Shown piece after piece: positions 22,217 through 33,825 of a stretch of DNA of 64,000 bases (position 1 is the first letter of the stretch; every line of letters begins with the position of its first letter). This DNA is from Uranotaenia lowii (taxonomy: Eukaryota; Arthropoda; Insecta; Diptera; Culicidae). The notes under the pieces were generated by a model. It did not search any database, was not told the origin of the DNA, and saw only the letters and a list, made by a program, of their open reading frames with translations. The DNA lies in contig NC_073693.1 of the NCBI RefSeq assembly GCF_029784155.1, positions 150,476,843 through 150,540,842 on the forward strand, given 5' to 3'. The position numbers and the translations under genes are program-made.

Positions 22217-23154
22217 CAGATTAATGATTTTTCGAATCAATTGTGAACTACGAATTAGGTTCCAATAACTATTTGAAAACTCATTTTAATTTTCAACTAG
22301 ATTGCTTCTCTTTTTTAACTTAAATTTTTTTATTCAAATTTTGATAAATGAAATCTTGTACCACCAAGGTACCACACTTGACAGTATTTTGATTAATACA
22401 TAATATCCAGTGATTGTGAGTATAAGTAGGTATTAAATCAAATCATTCATTTGATGCTTCAAAATTCTTAGTAATGTTTCTCTTTTTTACCTTTTTTAGA
22501 TTGTGGTAAAAAATACTACGTTTTAATTGAAGGCTCTTTTATAACCGAAGGATGGGATACCATTTCCGCTGTGTTTGAGAACTATTTTCAAGTTTTAAAT
22601 CTTTTGTTATTTCAAATATCTGATGTACGCATCCAAAACTTTGGAATTTTATCAAAAATTCATATTGATCAAACCCGATACAGGAACTCGTTCGAGCGCA
22701 ACAATTGTGGGCGGCACACATCGACTAGTACGATCTTTTATTATTAGGATTAGTAAATTATTGATTTATAATTTTTTTTTGGGATAAGTTTTATGTTTAG
22801 AAATAGTTTCAATAAATATTGAAAAAAATCAAAAGAAGTTGTGTTAATTTAATTTTATAAGGAATACATCTATTTGGAAAAAATATAAGATCTCTTTAGT
22901 GTATTTTAGGAGAATTCTTACCAACTATACATCAAACCAAGCTAGGTTAGTGGTGTACAACTTTTTGAGTCGAGCTTTTCTTTGAAAGCCTTTTTTGTAA
23001 TTCAAACATAGATACATTTTTGTTTTTTATTTTTTTGTTTAACTTGGTTACATGACCGTAGTTATACGGAAGGAATAAAATCGAATTCAATTGCAAACTT
23101 AAAGTCACATTTTTATAGCATAATTTAAGAGAGAAATATTTTTTTTATTATTAA
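22217..23154. other. AT-rich noncoding stretch
   Basis: No exon, RNA or terminal repeat was recognised. A TTAA lies directly before the next element. Confidence 0.35.
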
Positions 23155-23570
23155 CCCTCCAAAGCCGTGCGGGTCAATATGACCCGAAGCGCAGATTCAA
23201 AACCATCTCAAAGCATGGATCATCCAAAATCTGGACGCACTGTTTATTATACCATAGCGCTCCTAGTTGTCGGATCTAGAATTTTTTGACAGTACTTTGT
23301 TTGGAAATGTTCCCTTTATCAGTGTTGAAACTTTCCTGAAGCATGTTTTTTCATAAAAAAAATTCTTGGACTTAACATAACTTTGAAATTATTGATTGTA
23401 GCTGAAAATTGTCTGAGAAACATATTTGAGTCACATTATAGGCTTTTCAAAACTATAAATTTTAAAGAAATCGGTTGAGAAACAAGAAAGTTTTAGCGAA
23501 AACAGTGTAAACCGTCATTTGACCGCTCGCGGTATGAATAGGTATATACAAAGTGTCGGTATGTTTAGTG
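23155..23570. mobile_element. Probable piggyBac-type MITE with a GGGTCAATATGACCC core
   Basis: TTAA (23151-23154) precedes CCCTCCAAAGCCGTGCGGG, followed by the dyad GGGTCAATATGACCC. Near the right end ACCGTCATTTGACCGCTCGC resembles the complement of that region, and TTAA recurs at 23571-23574. The left end is typical of TTAA-targeting MITEs. The right tip (AGTG before TTAA) is diverged, so the right boundary is tentative. Confidence 0.45.
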
Positions 23571-23574
23571 TTAA

Positions 23575-24120
23575 TTAATATTTCTGTAAAGATGAAAAGG
23601 ATATTTCTTTTTTGGTGAAAAATTAATACTATGGGTAGTACGAAACAAGTCCTTATGAAAATTTGTTTAAGAAAATACGTACTTATGTAGAAAAAAGGAG
23701 TGCTCATTATGCTCTAGGTGCTCGTTATGCCCTCATTTCCCCTAAAACTCAAGTTATCTGCATGTTTTTGATGTAATATTGCAACACTTTTTCTTAAATT
23801 AAACATTAAGAGCCAAACAAAATCTCGGTTTTATCAATTTTTCATTGGATTTTTATCTTTTCATCACCTGAAAAGTTACCGACATTTGTCATCTAAAATC
23901 GTTACTTGAATGTGACAATTCTCACCCACGGTGACTATTTTCAAGAATATAGGGGAAAAACTCACAAAGTTTATCTGAAGTGACGGTTCTCGGCTAAAGT
24001 GATAACCAGAATCGAGTGATTTGGGTGACTCGACTATGGTCACCTCACCAATAATACACAAAACATATTCTGATACGAAAAGTTTCTTAAAAAATACTGT
24101 GGATTTCAGTTATTTAGTTA
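23575..24120. other. AT-rich spacer
   Basis: No gene. Around 23870-24050 the GTGAC/GTCAC pentamer recurs unusually often, without a fixed period. Confidence 0.35.
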
Positions 24121-24733
24121 AGGTTGCCAGTAAAATGATATTTTTTTTCAATAGTTTCTATTACAAAAAGATTAAAGGGGTATTAAAGTCTAGTTTATGG
24201 TATGCAGATTACCCGATGTGCCGGTTTTTTTATTGAAAAAAGTCCGGATTTTTTCCGGATTTATTAACTTTTTTGCCAAATCCAACTTTTTTCCGTTTAT
24301 TTTTTTGAGAAAAAAACAAATTTTGTTGTATTTTTTTATGCGAAACGATATTTTTAGCAACTTTTAAAAAATAACCATGAAACCTTTGGAAACCTTTTGT
24401 GGTTTTATCTTGATTTTTGTGGAGTAATCCTTTTATTTTTGTTTCGATTCTAGTCGTTTTAGTATCTTTATGTCATTCGCGACATATATCAACGATGCAG
24501 TTGGTGGACAGTCATTGAAAAACTTTTCCGGTACAACTATGATCGATGTTTACTCTTGGGCTCGAACTCACGGATATCGGCTCAGGAAGCACCTGACTTG
24601 CCAACTGAGCAATATAACAAGCCCCCCTACAGGAATCCTTCCTTTTTCCAAATTTGCCCGGATGTTTTGTCGACAATTTTGAAATCAAAAGCCACGATCC
24701 CGGATACGTGCTGAAAAACTAATCTGGCAACCT
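24121..24733 (+). mobile_element. GTTGCCAG MITE, copy 2, interrupted by a SINE
   Basis: Ends AGGTTGCCAG and CTGGCAACCT are flanked by TA on both sides (24119-24120, 24734-24735). CCGGATTTTTTCCGGATTT and GCCCGGATG belong to the family interior. A SINE occupies about 24471-24612, making this copy longer than its relatives. Confidence 0.85.
24471..24612 (-). mobile_element. tRNA-headed SINE inserted in a MITE
   Basis: On the minus strand GCTCAGTTGGCAAGTCAGG (A-box-like) is followed after about 40 bases by GAGTTCGAGCCC (B-box). A body with GTCCACCAACTGCATCG and the ending CGCGAATGACATAAAGAT comes next. The same body occurs at 8.16-8.29 kb. The nesting shows that the SINE is younger than the MITE. 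Confidence 0.75.
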
Positions 24734-24779
24734 TAGTCTAAATAGACTTGTATTATACACATCATAATTAGTGATAATG

Positions 24780-24900
24780 ATCTCACCGTCCCCGTGAGAC
24801 CATCCAACGCCCCCCAAAAATCAAAAATATCGTTCACTACCTACTGGAAGCTCTCAACGCCCCCTGAAGTGGGCGGTAGGGACCGCTTTCAAGACCACTG
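24780..24900 (-). mobile_element. One end of a hAT element
   Basis: In complement the segment begins CAGTGGTCTTGAAAGCGG and continues with CCGCCCACTTCAGGGGGCG. CAGTGG followed by an A-rich stretch is a usual hAT tip. The partner end was not found in the window, so this is a fragment. Confidence 0.5.
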
Positions 24901-26454
24901 GTTTAAAGGATTCGAAGATCTTGATAGAGATTGGAATTTAACTTGAAAAGCTTTGCATTTTTTTCATTCTAGACAGTCTTAGTTAAACAAAATTACGATT
25001 GAACAGAAGAGAAATAAATTTATCCACAATTTCACGAGATCTCACGACGATCCTTGAACACCGAACTGATAATTGAATAATGAAACCGCAGAAACATTTA
25101 AAACACAGATGGGATGGATTGAAAAAGACGGCTCTTAGAGCAACGACCGGCATATGTCACGCTATGAGAATTCAAATTAAAAACTGTTTAATGTTCGTTT
25201 GATAAATTTTTTATGGCATTCCCCAAGACAGATATCTGGCTGCTGCTGCCGTTGCTGTTAAAAAGACGATACCATCATGAGCCAGCCGTAGGCGTGAATC
25301 CTCAAGCAAATCGCTGTTGACATTGGTCAAAGTTGAATCTGCATTGCATATCAGCTTGTCAATCTTTGAGGTCTTGTCGTCAGTATAAATACTTCAGAAA
25401 CTATATAAAAAACGCATCCAATTAGTGAGTTGGTTGATCTATGATAATTTATGTGTTAAACACAAGAGTGCGATAAAGAATTGTAAAAAAATGATAATCG
25501 GAACTTTTGTCTGCCGAATGACTTTTTGCGTTTTGATTTGTTGTGATTCTCCTTTATCATTAAAAAAAATACTTCAAAGCTGTAATATTGAATTTTGTTC
25601 AAGACAAGTATCGTAGAAATGGAAACCTGTTTAAATTTTGAAGCATGACTTAAAATCAAATTAAGATGTTTGATGATTTTATATTTGTTGCCTTAGAAAA
25701 GAAAATATTTGTTTATAAACAATCATAAAATGCAAGGATGTAGAAATTTTTTACGATGATTTTACTGTTGCTTTGCAAATTAAACATGACTCCATGAATA
25801 TATTTTCCACCACAAAACTTAAAAATCATGTTTCGTATGGATGTAAAATCTAAACAACGAATTTTCTTATTATCTGTCAGTCTGAATCAGTCGGCTCAGT
25901 GCTATAGCGCATGCCATAAAGCTAGTAAAACGACTATAATCAAAACAAAAAAATCTGGAATCAAAAATGAAACATGATAATTGGTGTCGTTCCCGAATGG
26001 GAAAACGAACAAGTGATGTAACAGAGGGAATCGGCTCACAATTGTGTCACATACATTAATTACCCGTCTCGTCTGGGCGAGGGCAATTAAATGTATAAAC
26101 TCATGCGATCGAACGTTTAAATTGCAGTCATGAGCAGGCATTCAATTAAGGCGTTAAAATCGAGGTAGAGATTTGAGTACCAGATGCAATCAGAACGGTT
26201 TTGTCAATGAGTGTTTAAAATTCAGCACGCTCGTACAGTTTGGACTGTCTTAATTAAACAGATTTTAATTCTTTAGTTATTGTAGTTGGGAATGTCTGAT
26301 AATTGATCTTTCTCATTGAACATTATAGGCAAGGAGCTTATGTTGATGAAATGCATAGTGAAATGCACAGTACGCAGAATAGGATTAACAAACTTATTTT
26401 AGACCGGGTACATATTTTTGAGTAACTTGTGACTATTTTTCAAAAATGTTCAAA
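24901..26454. other. Mostly unique noncoding stretch
   Basis: GC-richer patches at about 25220-25390 and 25870-26160 lack repeat features and open frames; conserved noncoding DNA is possible. Elsewhere AT-rich. No splice-supported exon was found. Confidence 0.3.
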
Positions 26455-26626
26455 TAAAGGGTGTCCCATTATCTCTAAGTACGATTTTGATTCATCCCTG
26501 CTCCGGACGACGTTTGTACAGCTGATTTCCGTTGTGTGCTGTTTTTCACAGTTCAACTTAAAACTCTGAGTACCGTGAGCCCCAGTTTGTATAATTTTCG
26601 TGAAAATTAGAATCATTTTCGGGGAA

Positions 26627-27472
26627 ATGGAAAAACGCAAAAACATCGTGCACAAATAATGTTCCTCCACAACATTTTGCTGAGTCAGGTAGCGAAAATG
26701 GAAGAAGTTAGCATTTGAGCGGTTTGAAACTCGATTCGGAAGTATAGAGAGGAAAGCAGCTTCGTGGACAAAAAAAAACTGGGAAAACACAGGGTCCGGT
26801 GGACAAAACTTTGGACCGAAAAGTCATGCGCGCTTACGTCAATAAGAAGACTGCCTCAGTTCGGGGTGTTGCATATATGTGAGAGCTTTTCTCAGCATGT
26901 CAAGGATTGGGTCTTAAGACATATAAGAAACAGAAGAAGCCGAAGCGGAGTCAAAAACAAGTTGCTTCCGTCAAACCAATGTGTGGAAAATCCGTGTGCG
27001 TTATCATCGAGGACAAAACCAACTACAAATTTGATTACAAAACGCTTTCGGGTGACCAGTATAACACTGGTCGGGATGGCCTTAGTGTTGACGAGACGGA
27101 GACATAAATTTTTACAGAAAAATTCTGTAAAAAAAACAATGGTTTCGCAAGCCATATATGAGGGTGGCATGCTTTCCGAGCCGTTCGTGACCTGACACAA
27201 CGAATTCAGCTGTTAATGTCCGAGAGTGCCTGAACCTTCGCCTACTGTCCTTGATCCGCAAGCATGATCACCCAGTAACGTTTTGGTCGAATTTGGAATC
27301 AGTTCACTATTCAGAAGACCTGATGGCTTATTACCAATCCAACAAAGTCCAGTTCGTATCGAAGGATAGAATGTGCCAAATTGTCTTTATGCAAGACCGA
27401 TTGAAACAAATCGTATTTGAGAAAACTTGTAAGCCTGTAGATTCTATCAAAAAACTTCGAAAATACTGTTAA
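26627..27472 (+). pseudogene. Decayed ITm DD37E transposase, copy 2
   Basis: ATG at 26627 opens MEKRKNIVH and then breaks. In successive frames it gives DRKVMRAYVNKKTASVRG, then KKPKRSQKQVASVKPMCGKS and KTNYKFDYKTLSGDQYN (the remnant of the first catalytic region, DDETYVKxDF in relatives). Next is HDHPVTFWSNLESVHYSEDLM, an ANNVQFVPKD-like stretch and KPVDSIKKLRKYC close to the C-terminus. The order follows the two other copies in this window, and the C-terminal end is better kept than in copy 3. A GGGTGTCCC string at 26459 may be the 5' tip of the element. Many stops and frameshifts are present. Confidence 0.85.
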
Positions 27473-28167
27473 AAAGTGATCAAAATCATCCCAAATCAGT
27501 ATAAGCTGAGGCTAATAAGCTATTTTCGATCAAAAATTCGATAACAGGCCTACGATTGGCTGGAATCTTATTTTGTATTAAATCACGATAAAAAAAAATA
27601 TAGAGAACATAAAAGTGAAAAAATTTAAAAAAAATAAAAATTCTCATTTCTTTTTTTTAGAAAAACGAACACAAACACATAGAGGATCTCAATGAAACTT
27701 GATATTTCCTAGAATAGATTCTTCTTTACTTAACTCTTATATTAGCGTATATCTTTTGAGGATATGTTAGCTAGCACCCTAAGTAACAACTTTAGATTTA
27801 TTATGGTCAGCACAACTTCGTTAGAGCTATAGCATTAATCTTCACAAAAAAACTAAAGCGCATTCGTCATCGTGGTTAAATTTTTAATCTTCGATAAAAT
27901 AATAATGCTTCAAAATATTGACCAGCTTTTGGATATCCAGATACGGCAAACGCATCATTTCTCATCATAACTGACAACCCGTGCAGTATAGGAGAAGGCA
28001 ATGCAAATCTTGCCGTGCTTAAAATGTTCAAAATTAAGTTCAACTATCGTAAGATGAAATGATGGGAATAGAAATATATCACGAAAATGATGATGATCAG
28101 ACGGGAGAACAATTCTCTTCATTCCGATGGACTTTGACACTCGACCAGTATAACTTTCATACGCCAG
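27473..28167. other. AT-rich spacer
   Basis: Nothing was recognised apart from the probable 3' flank of the transposase relic. Confidence 0.35.
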
Positions 28168-28246
28168 CTTGTCTCCTGTAGTAGAATGTTAATACATGGG
28201 CCCCGGAGAGGCGCAGATGTGGGTTCAAGCCCTACCGGGAGACAAG
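28168..28246 (+). tRNA. tRNA-like sequence, probably a SINE head or pseudogene
   Basis: CTTGTCTCC at the 5' end pairs perfectly with GGAGACAAG at the 3' end, an acceptor-like stem. A perfect B-box, GGTTCAAGCCC, lies at about 28222-28232. The D-arm and A-box region is poor and the anticodon arm (GGGCCCCGGAGAGGCGC) is not a standard cloverleaf. A pseudogene or SINE head is more likely than a working tRNA. The anticodon was not assigned. Confidence 0.5.
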
Positions 28247-28311
28247 GCAAATTTTTTTCGCATGTTTTTCATCATCAATTTACATCTTATCTAGTCCCTG
28301 AAGTTTCAACT

Positions 28312-28465
28312 TACATAAAAAAGACATACACCGTCTTAGCCGATTTAGGCTACTTAAGATTAACATTTAACACCCAGTACCGAGATGGGAATCGAACCCA
28401 TGCCATCAGTGGACCAGCGATTACCGTCTTACCACGCTAACCACTCGACCATCGAGACGTACAAT
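28312..28465 (-). mobile_element. tRNA-headed SINE, opposite to its neighbour
   Basis: In complement it starts GTCTCGATGGTCGAGTGG (A-box region) and continues with TAGCGTGGTAAGACGG and a B-box GGGTTCGATTCCC. The tRNA-unrelated body runs GGGTGTTAAATGTTAATC, CTAAATCGGCTAAGACGG and TGTATGTC. The long variable region suggests a Ser- or Leu-type tRNA ancestor. It faces the forward tRNA-like sequence 65 bases away. Confidence 0.75.
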
Positions 28466-28979
28466 TGTCTACAAAAAACTTCGCTGACTGATTGTTTAAT
28501 TCAAGACCCATCTATGGGTCGCAATTTAAAAATACGTTTAAAAAGCTTTTATAAAATATGTTAGCAATTTTTGTTTTTTTGTCAATTCCATGAGTTTTTC
28601 GAGTTTTTTTAACCATGATGGTTGATGAATGATTATTGCATAATTGAGATATAATTTGGTAAAATTAATAACGAAAAAGAAAGGGTTTCAACCACAGTAT
28701 GAGCATGTTTTCTACTGCCAGTCAAGACTTTATTCAAAATTTATTTAAAATGCGAAGGTTTTGGCAAAATTCCTTATAAATTTAAGTATTGTTTTTTGAC
28801 TGGATTATTTTTAAATTTTGGGGATTGAACGGCTTCGTCAGTCAATTGTGGGAAATAAAAACGAGTGATTTTTATTATTGTCCAAACGTTTCGGCCATTT
28901 ATTGTGGCCTTCTTCAGTGGGTAACTGTAAATTTATTGTAATGTTGTAACATTGTCAAATTTTTTTTTTGGTTTCCTTA
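28466..28979. other. AT-rich stretch with a hammerhead-like motif
   Basis: No gene was seen. The only structured motif is on the minus strand at 28885-28918 (listed separately). Confidence 0.4.
28885..28918 (-). ncRNA. Hammerhead-like core sequence
   Basis: In complement: CTGAAGA, A, GGCC, a 9-base loop, GGCC, then GAAACG. CUGANGA and GAAA flanking a hairpin are the two conserved cores of the hammerhead ribozyme, known from Penelope-like and related retroelements. Here an extra A sits before the GGCC stem, and no clear stem III with a GUH cleavage site follows. It is therefore a relic or a look-alike. Confidence 0.3.
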
Positions 28980-29185
28980 TAAAAGATTTATGTTCGTCTA
29001 TATCGCATGGGATAAAATTGATAAAATATTTTTCATAGCACTTCATAGCTGCTTGTTTGATTATGTAAGTCGATTTTTTTCGCTAGTTACATAAAGGAAG
29101 CGTATGATGCGTCAGCATTAGTCAGCAATTTATAGAAAAATATGCTTATGCAAAGTGACGACGATGACAGACTCATATATTAAAA
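28980..29185 (+). repeat. Dispersed GGGGAATCGTGGGCCAC repeat, copy C (3' part)
   Basis: Matches the end of copy A: GATTATGTAAGT, AAGCATATGATGCGT-type sequence, AGAAAAATATGCTTATGCAA and GACGACGATGACAG. The front part is lost or deleted. Confidence 0.65.
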
Positions 29186-31433
29186 TATATACGCCTTGTC
29201 AAATCTTCGAAATTATGACTTTTTGATGAGATATTTATTTTAATAGGAAAAAAAATTACAAAATAATTTGCGAAATAATTTCGAATACTTTCTTTAAATA
29301 AATTCCTTAGTAAGAGGTCAAAAGTGATTTCCGTTGACGATTTTTTTTAAATTGATTTCAAACTTAGGTTTGGGGTTCAAATCAGACTTATTTAAAACTC
29401 TTTTAAACTCGATACATTCAGATTTTAGTTTAAATCTTTGTTATTTTGGTACTTCAAGTACCTTCAATATAAATATGAAATGGTAAACAACAAACCAATG
29501 AAATATATTTCCTGCAGATTTTCTATCAACAAAAAAATATCAATAATAATTTATTTCATTATTGATATCCAGTGGAAAAAATTAAATTTCGATTTTCCAT
29601 ATCCAAAAAGTTTTTGACAAATTACTCAAGGCATCAAATTTAACATTTTTCCTAGGCGCAAAAATTAAAGAGATAATTTTATACAATTTTGGTGCCAAAA
29701 ATCCAAATTTGCAATTAGATTTTTGTCTAACAGCTTTGTTTTTCAAATCACTTTTATCACTATAGGTGAAAATCGATTAAGAATTTCTTTTTTGACTTTT
29801 TTGACAAATCTGTGAAACATAAAAAGAAAATTATAGGCTTCAAATCATTTATCCACTTTCCCCTAGATCGCAACTAATTTTGGTTTCTGCGAAAAAGGCT
29901 ATAGCAGTCTTCTACTTGTTCTTGTTACCCCATTTAAATCAAATTAAATTTAAGATACTTAAAGGCGAAAAACAAATGCAGATTTAAACAAATAAATAAA
30001 ATTCAATAATATCTTTTTTAAATTTCTTTACTAGAGTCGGACATGCTTGTAATGGTATATTCCAAGTTTATAAAAACTGTAGAATTTAACTCTTTCTGAG
30101 AGTCTTTCAGATCATGCATTATCATCATCATCAACATTATCATTCCTAAATAAATTAAATATAATAAGCAAATAAGGAATCAATATTTTTTCAATTTCAT
30201 AAAGATTTGTTAAAGCATCAGTTATCAATGATTGATTTCACTTAAAACTGATTCATGTTTAAACTTATAAACTCAAAATCGTCTATACTAGAAACGTATC
30301 TTTTTTAACATCTTATTATGTTTTGATAAATTACCAAATTTTATAGTTTTTTTTTATTTTAAATTTTCACATGAATTTTCCAATTTTTATAGTCAAACAT
30401 TTTTAATTTCTTTTAAAAAATTCCAAATAAATTTCTCATTGTTTTTAAGTCTGAATTTTTGTTTTCCGAAAACATAATATGCCTAAAAATCTAATTTTTC
30501 AAAATGAAAACATAGTTTTCTCTAAATATATGAAGTAATATTGTTAACTTCAAAAATGCACTAACTATTTCAGTCTTTTAGGTTGATAACTGGACGAAAT
30601 AAAAAATGATGTTATCTCTGATTTTGATCACTGGTACTCTTGAAAAAAAAAATTGATATTCTTCTTTGGGTCAAGTTAAATTTAATCCTCAAGAAGGTAT
30701 GTACATATGTGTTTCGAATAAAATCAAGGTTTCACAATTCATATAGTGATTAAATATTTCTTCGAATTTAAAATATTACAGCGGAATTTTTCAATCAAGC
30801 CATCAATTGAAAATGAAGGAAAGGAATGTTAATTAAGACGATTAATAAACAAAAGTTTTTATAGTTTTGCTAATAAATTTTAAATCATGATCAAATTCTT
30901 ATTTATCTTATCTGAATTTTATTTTAGAATTCAGATTTAGTTTCTTTTTAAATCTGGGTTAAATTGATGAATTTTATTTCTATTATTCTTACGACCGAAG
31001 CTTTAAATTCTGTTTTTCTTCAAAATTTTAAATCTCATTCGTTTTCTGTGTTTTCTGAAACATTGGTGTTAGATTTGTCAACTTGATTGCTTCTTATTTA
31101 TTTTTAGGCAAATGTCTAGTTCAGAACAAGGAACATCATTTTCAATAATGTATTGATGATTTGCGGACAGAGCACTGATTCAAAACTTTGACAATCTTGA
31201 TTTTGAATTTTGAAACCCCCCCCCCCCCCCCCTCCAATGAGCGGGTCCTTCGCACGGGCCTGGTTCTAATATTTTCTTAGATGATTGTTAGTGCACCGTT
31301 AATTTTTTCTGGAATGTCATATTCTTTTAGCAACTCAAGCAATATGGATGTAAAATTTTCTATAGACTCAAAACATTACCATTACCAAATCATTTTTGAT
31401 GAGTTTTGATAACACCAATTGAAAGTCATATAA
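29186..31433. other. AT-rich noncoding stretch with a poly-C run
   Basis: Over 2 kb of AT-rich DNA without exons or terminal repeats. A run of about 16 C at 31217-31232 stands out and is followed by a C/G-rich segment; similar C-rich patches occur near 545, 6630 and 46930. Confidence 0.35.
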
Positions 31434-31837
31434 GGCCGGAACAAATATCAATTTCTTCTTTTCTCACCTACCAACCCCCCCACCCCCCCTCCCCTTTGAA
31501 ATTTCCAAACAACCCGAAGGGGGAATAAATAAAGTTTGGTGTTTTTTATGGAAATATAAAAAAAATATCTAATATTCGAATGATTACAAGGGCAAACAAC
31601 AGATTGTGAAAGATGGGTGTTTTATCACCTTTTGTTTTCTTGATTTTATTGAATTTTTCGATAAATAAATACTTGAGTTATAGGTTTTGTGCAATGATAT
31701 TGTATGCAATTTAGTTGCATAAAATCTTTCGTGCAATTTATTCCAATTTATTTGTTTTTTGCATTATTTTTTATTGCCCCCCCTCGTGATGTTCCAACTC
31801 CGAGTGACAAAAGAAGGATTTGAAATTTGTTCCGGCC
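31434..31837. mobile_element. PIF/Harbinger-type MITE
   Basis: Ends GGCCGGAACAAATATCAA and, in complement, GGCCGGAACAAATTTCAA, with similarity continuing through CTTCTTTT. A 3-base TAA is duplicated at both sides (31431-31433, 31838-31840), as expected for PIF/Harbinger. The 404-base interior is noncoding and has C-rich patches on both flanks. Confidence 0.85.
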
Positions 31838-31840
31838 TAA

Positions 31841-33825
31841 TTGATAAAAATTCACCTTTATTTATTTTTGGTTGATTTTTAGAAGATGTTAGGAATTTAT
31901 CCAGTCAGTTTGAGAATTGAATGTTATCAATTTTGTGGTTCCAAGTAAATTGCATCACTATCATAAGAACGGATTGGAGGATCAGGAAACATTGAAAAAT
32001 GCACACTCTCTTTTATGCTCAATGGTTAACTTCAATGGAACTTTTCCAAAGTTTTGCTATATAGGACTTTAACTTGATATTAGATCCAACTCTCAGTTTC
32101 AAAAGTCAGAAAAAAGGATCGTAATCAAAAATATCATCAAACTTGAAAGAAATAAAAATTTAACATTTAAGTTAAAAGCATGCCACCTAAAATTTCGAAA
32201 CATTTAAGTATAGAGAAAAATCTGAACCAATACACAAAAATACAAAAAAAAAGTTTCGCACCAGATATCAGATCAAAAAAACAATCTATCGAGAACAAGT
32301 GAGTTTAAGAATATAGACACTTTAACTCGATCAACAAAAATCAAATCAAGATCAGAAAAAATAGCTTTCAAATTTACGTTCAAATATAACTGAAAATCCA
32401 GATTCATGAAGCCAAATTCAGAATATTGAAATAAATTAACAATAGAATTCAGAATTAAATTTAACTGTTTGGATTACAGTTTCTCATCTTACGATCATAA
32501 ACTTAAATTTTAAATAATTTGTGATTGTTGTGAATTTTTATTCCAAATACTCAAAATAGATTTGCTTTCATTCAAGGTTTCAAATGCTAAGAGAAAAGTA
32601 ATCCAAAAACATGACAGTTTTAATTCTTTTTTTTTCAAATTTCCTAATTTATAGTGCAATTTGCCAATCTCTAACTGAAAATTGAAAAAAGATAATGGTG
32701 ACACAAATTTTAAAGACATTTTCAACATTATTTTGATAAGAAAAGTGTTGCTGCAAAATGAGATGAATAGTGACTTTTCCTGAATTGTTAAATATTTGTC
32801 AAACTCAGCTCTGTCAATTCACAATAAGATTCAACAAGTGTATTTAGTACAAAGTCCGAAAAAAACGATATTTGAAATAATGGAAAAAAAAATTAAAAAT
32901 TAAGTTTATTTTCATTACTCTTTAAATGTTCTGGTTTTGTCCAATACATTTTTTAATTTTTCTATTCTGACGATCATGTCATCATCATTTACACCTTCGC
33001 ATCGTTGATCTGAAGTCATCCATATTCGTCCTGCTCACACATTATGAATCCCATTCAAGATGAATTCATGCTCAGTTTGGCTTTCGAACACTTGAGTGCG
33101 ATTGAGATGCCGATAACATCGAACGTTGTCTCCATGTGTGAATGAATCATCGGTTACTCCGATTTCGATTTATTTCTTTTTTTTTTTCTTTTATACGCTT
33201 ACCTATAGATACCTAAATTTTCGTTTATTAATACGCACAGAAGTATATTTTAAAGATTCATCCAGCTCTCGTACACTACAATGCTTAAAGAAAACTTCAA
33301 TGTATTTAAATATAGAGGTAAACACAAATCGAAAAATAACTCAGTTTATGAAAACTCCAGCAAAAAAGAACCATTTACTGTTCAAATCAATCTTCAGCAA
33401 TTTAAAATACTTGATCAGATAGGAGTTTTTGAATAGGAATGATGGCTAAACTAAATTGAAACTTGATAAATTAAGCGTTCTTAAGTAACCGGAAGAAAAT
33501 AAGTTCGCTAACCAAAAGTAAGCGTAGCTTATTCATTTATTGAACTATAATTCTGGATTTTTTTTATGACACAAGGGTATCCACTTGCTTTTATCCACTC
33601 AAAAGGAAGGCTGACTAAGGAACAGTGCTAAAATATTAAAAAAATCTCAAAAATACAGGCTTAACAAAGTTTGCCGGGTCAGCTAGTTTACTATAAAAGA
33701 TAATACGAATAAAAAATAAATGGAAAGGATTTCTACATTTTGAAGGTATCATTGGGTTAATAAAAATTAAATACATTAATTTTTCGATTTCGATTTCGAT
33801 TGGTTTAAAAAAGTAGTTTTTTTAA
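31841..33825. other. AT-rich stretch; one unique patch and a possible retroelement tail
   Basis: Positions 32985-33130 are GC-richer and repeat-free. AAAGTTTGCCGGGTCAGCTAG at 33668 resembles 3' ends seen on several insect mobile elements; a Helitron 3' end (CTAG before T) is one option, but no hairpin or 5' partner was identified. Nothing else was seen. Confidence 0.35.

Noticed and set aside
24780..24900. Full hAT element
   Set aside because: Only one tip is visible; no matching second tip or 8-bp duplication in the nearby sequence.
33668..33690. GCCGGGTCAGCTAG considered as a Helitron 3' end
   Set aside because: No hairpin just before CTAG and no 5' partner were found; the string also occurs at ends of other insect repeats.
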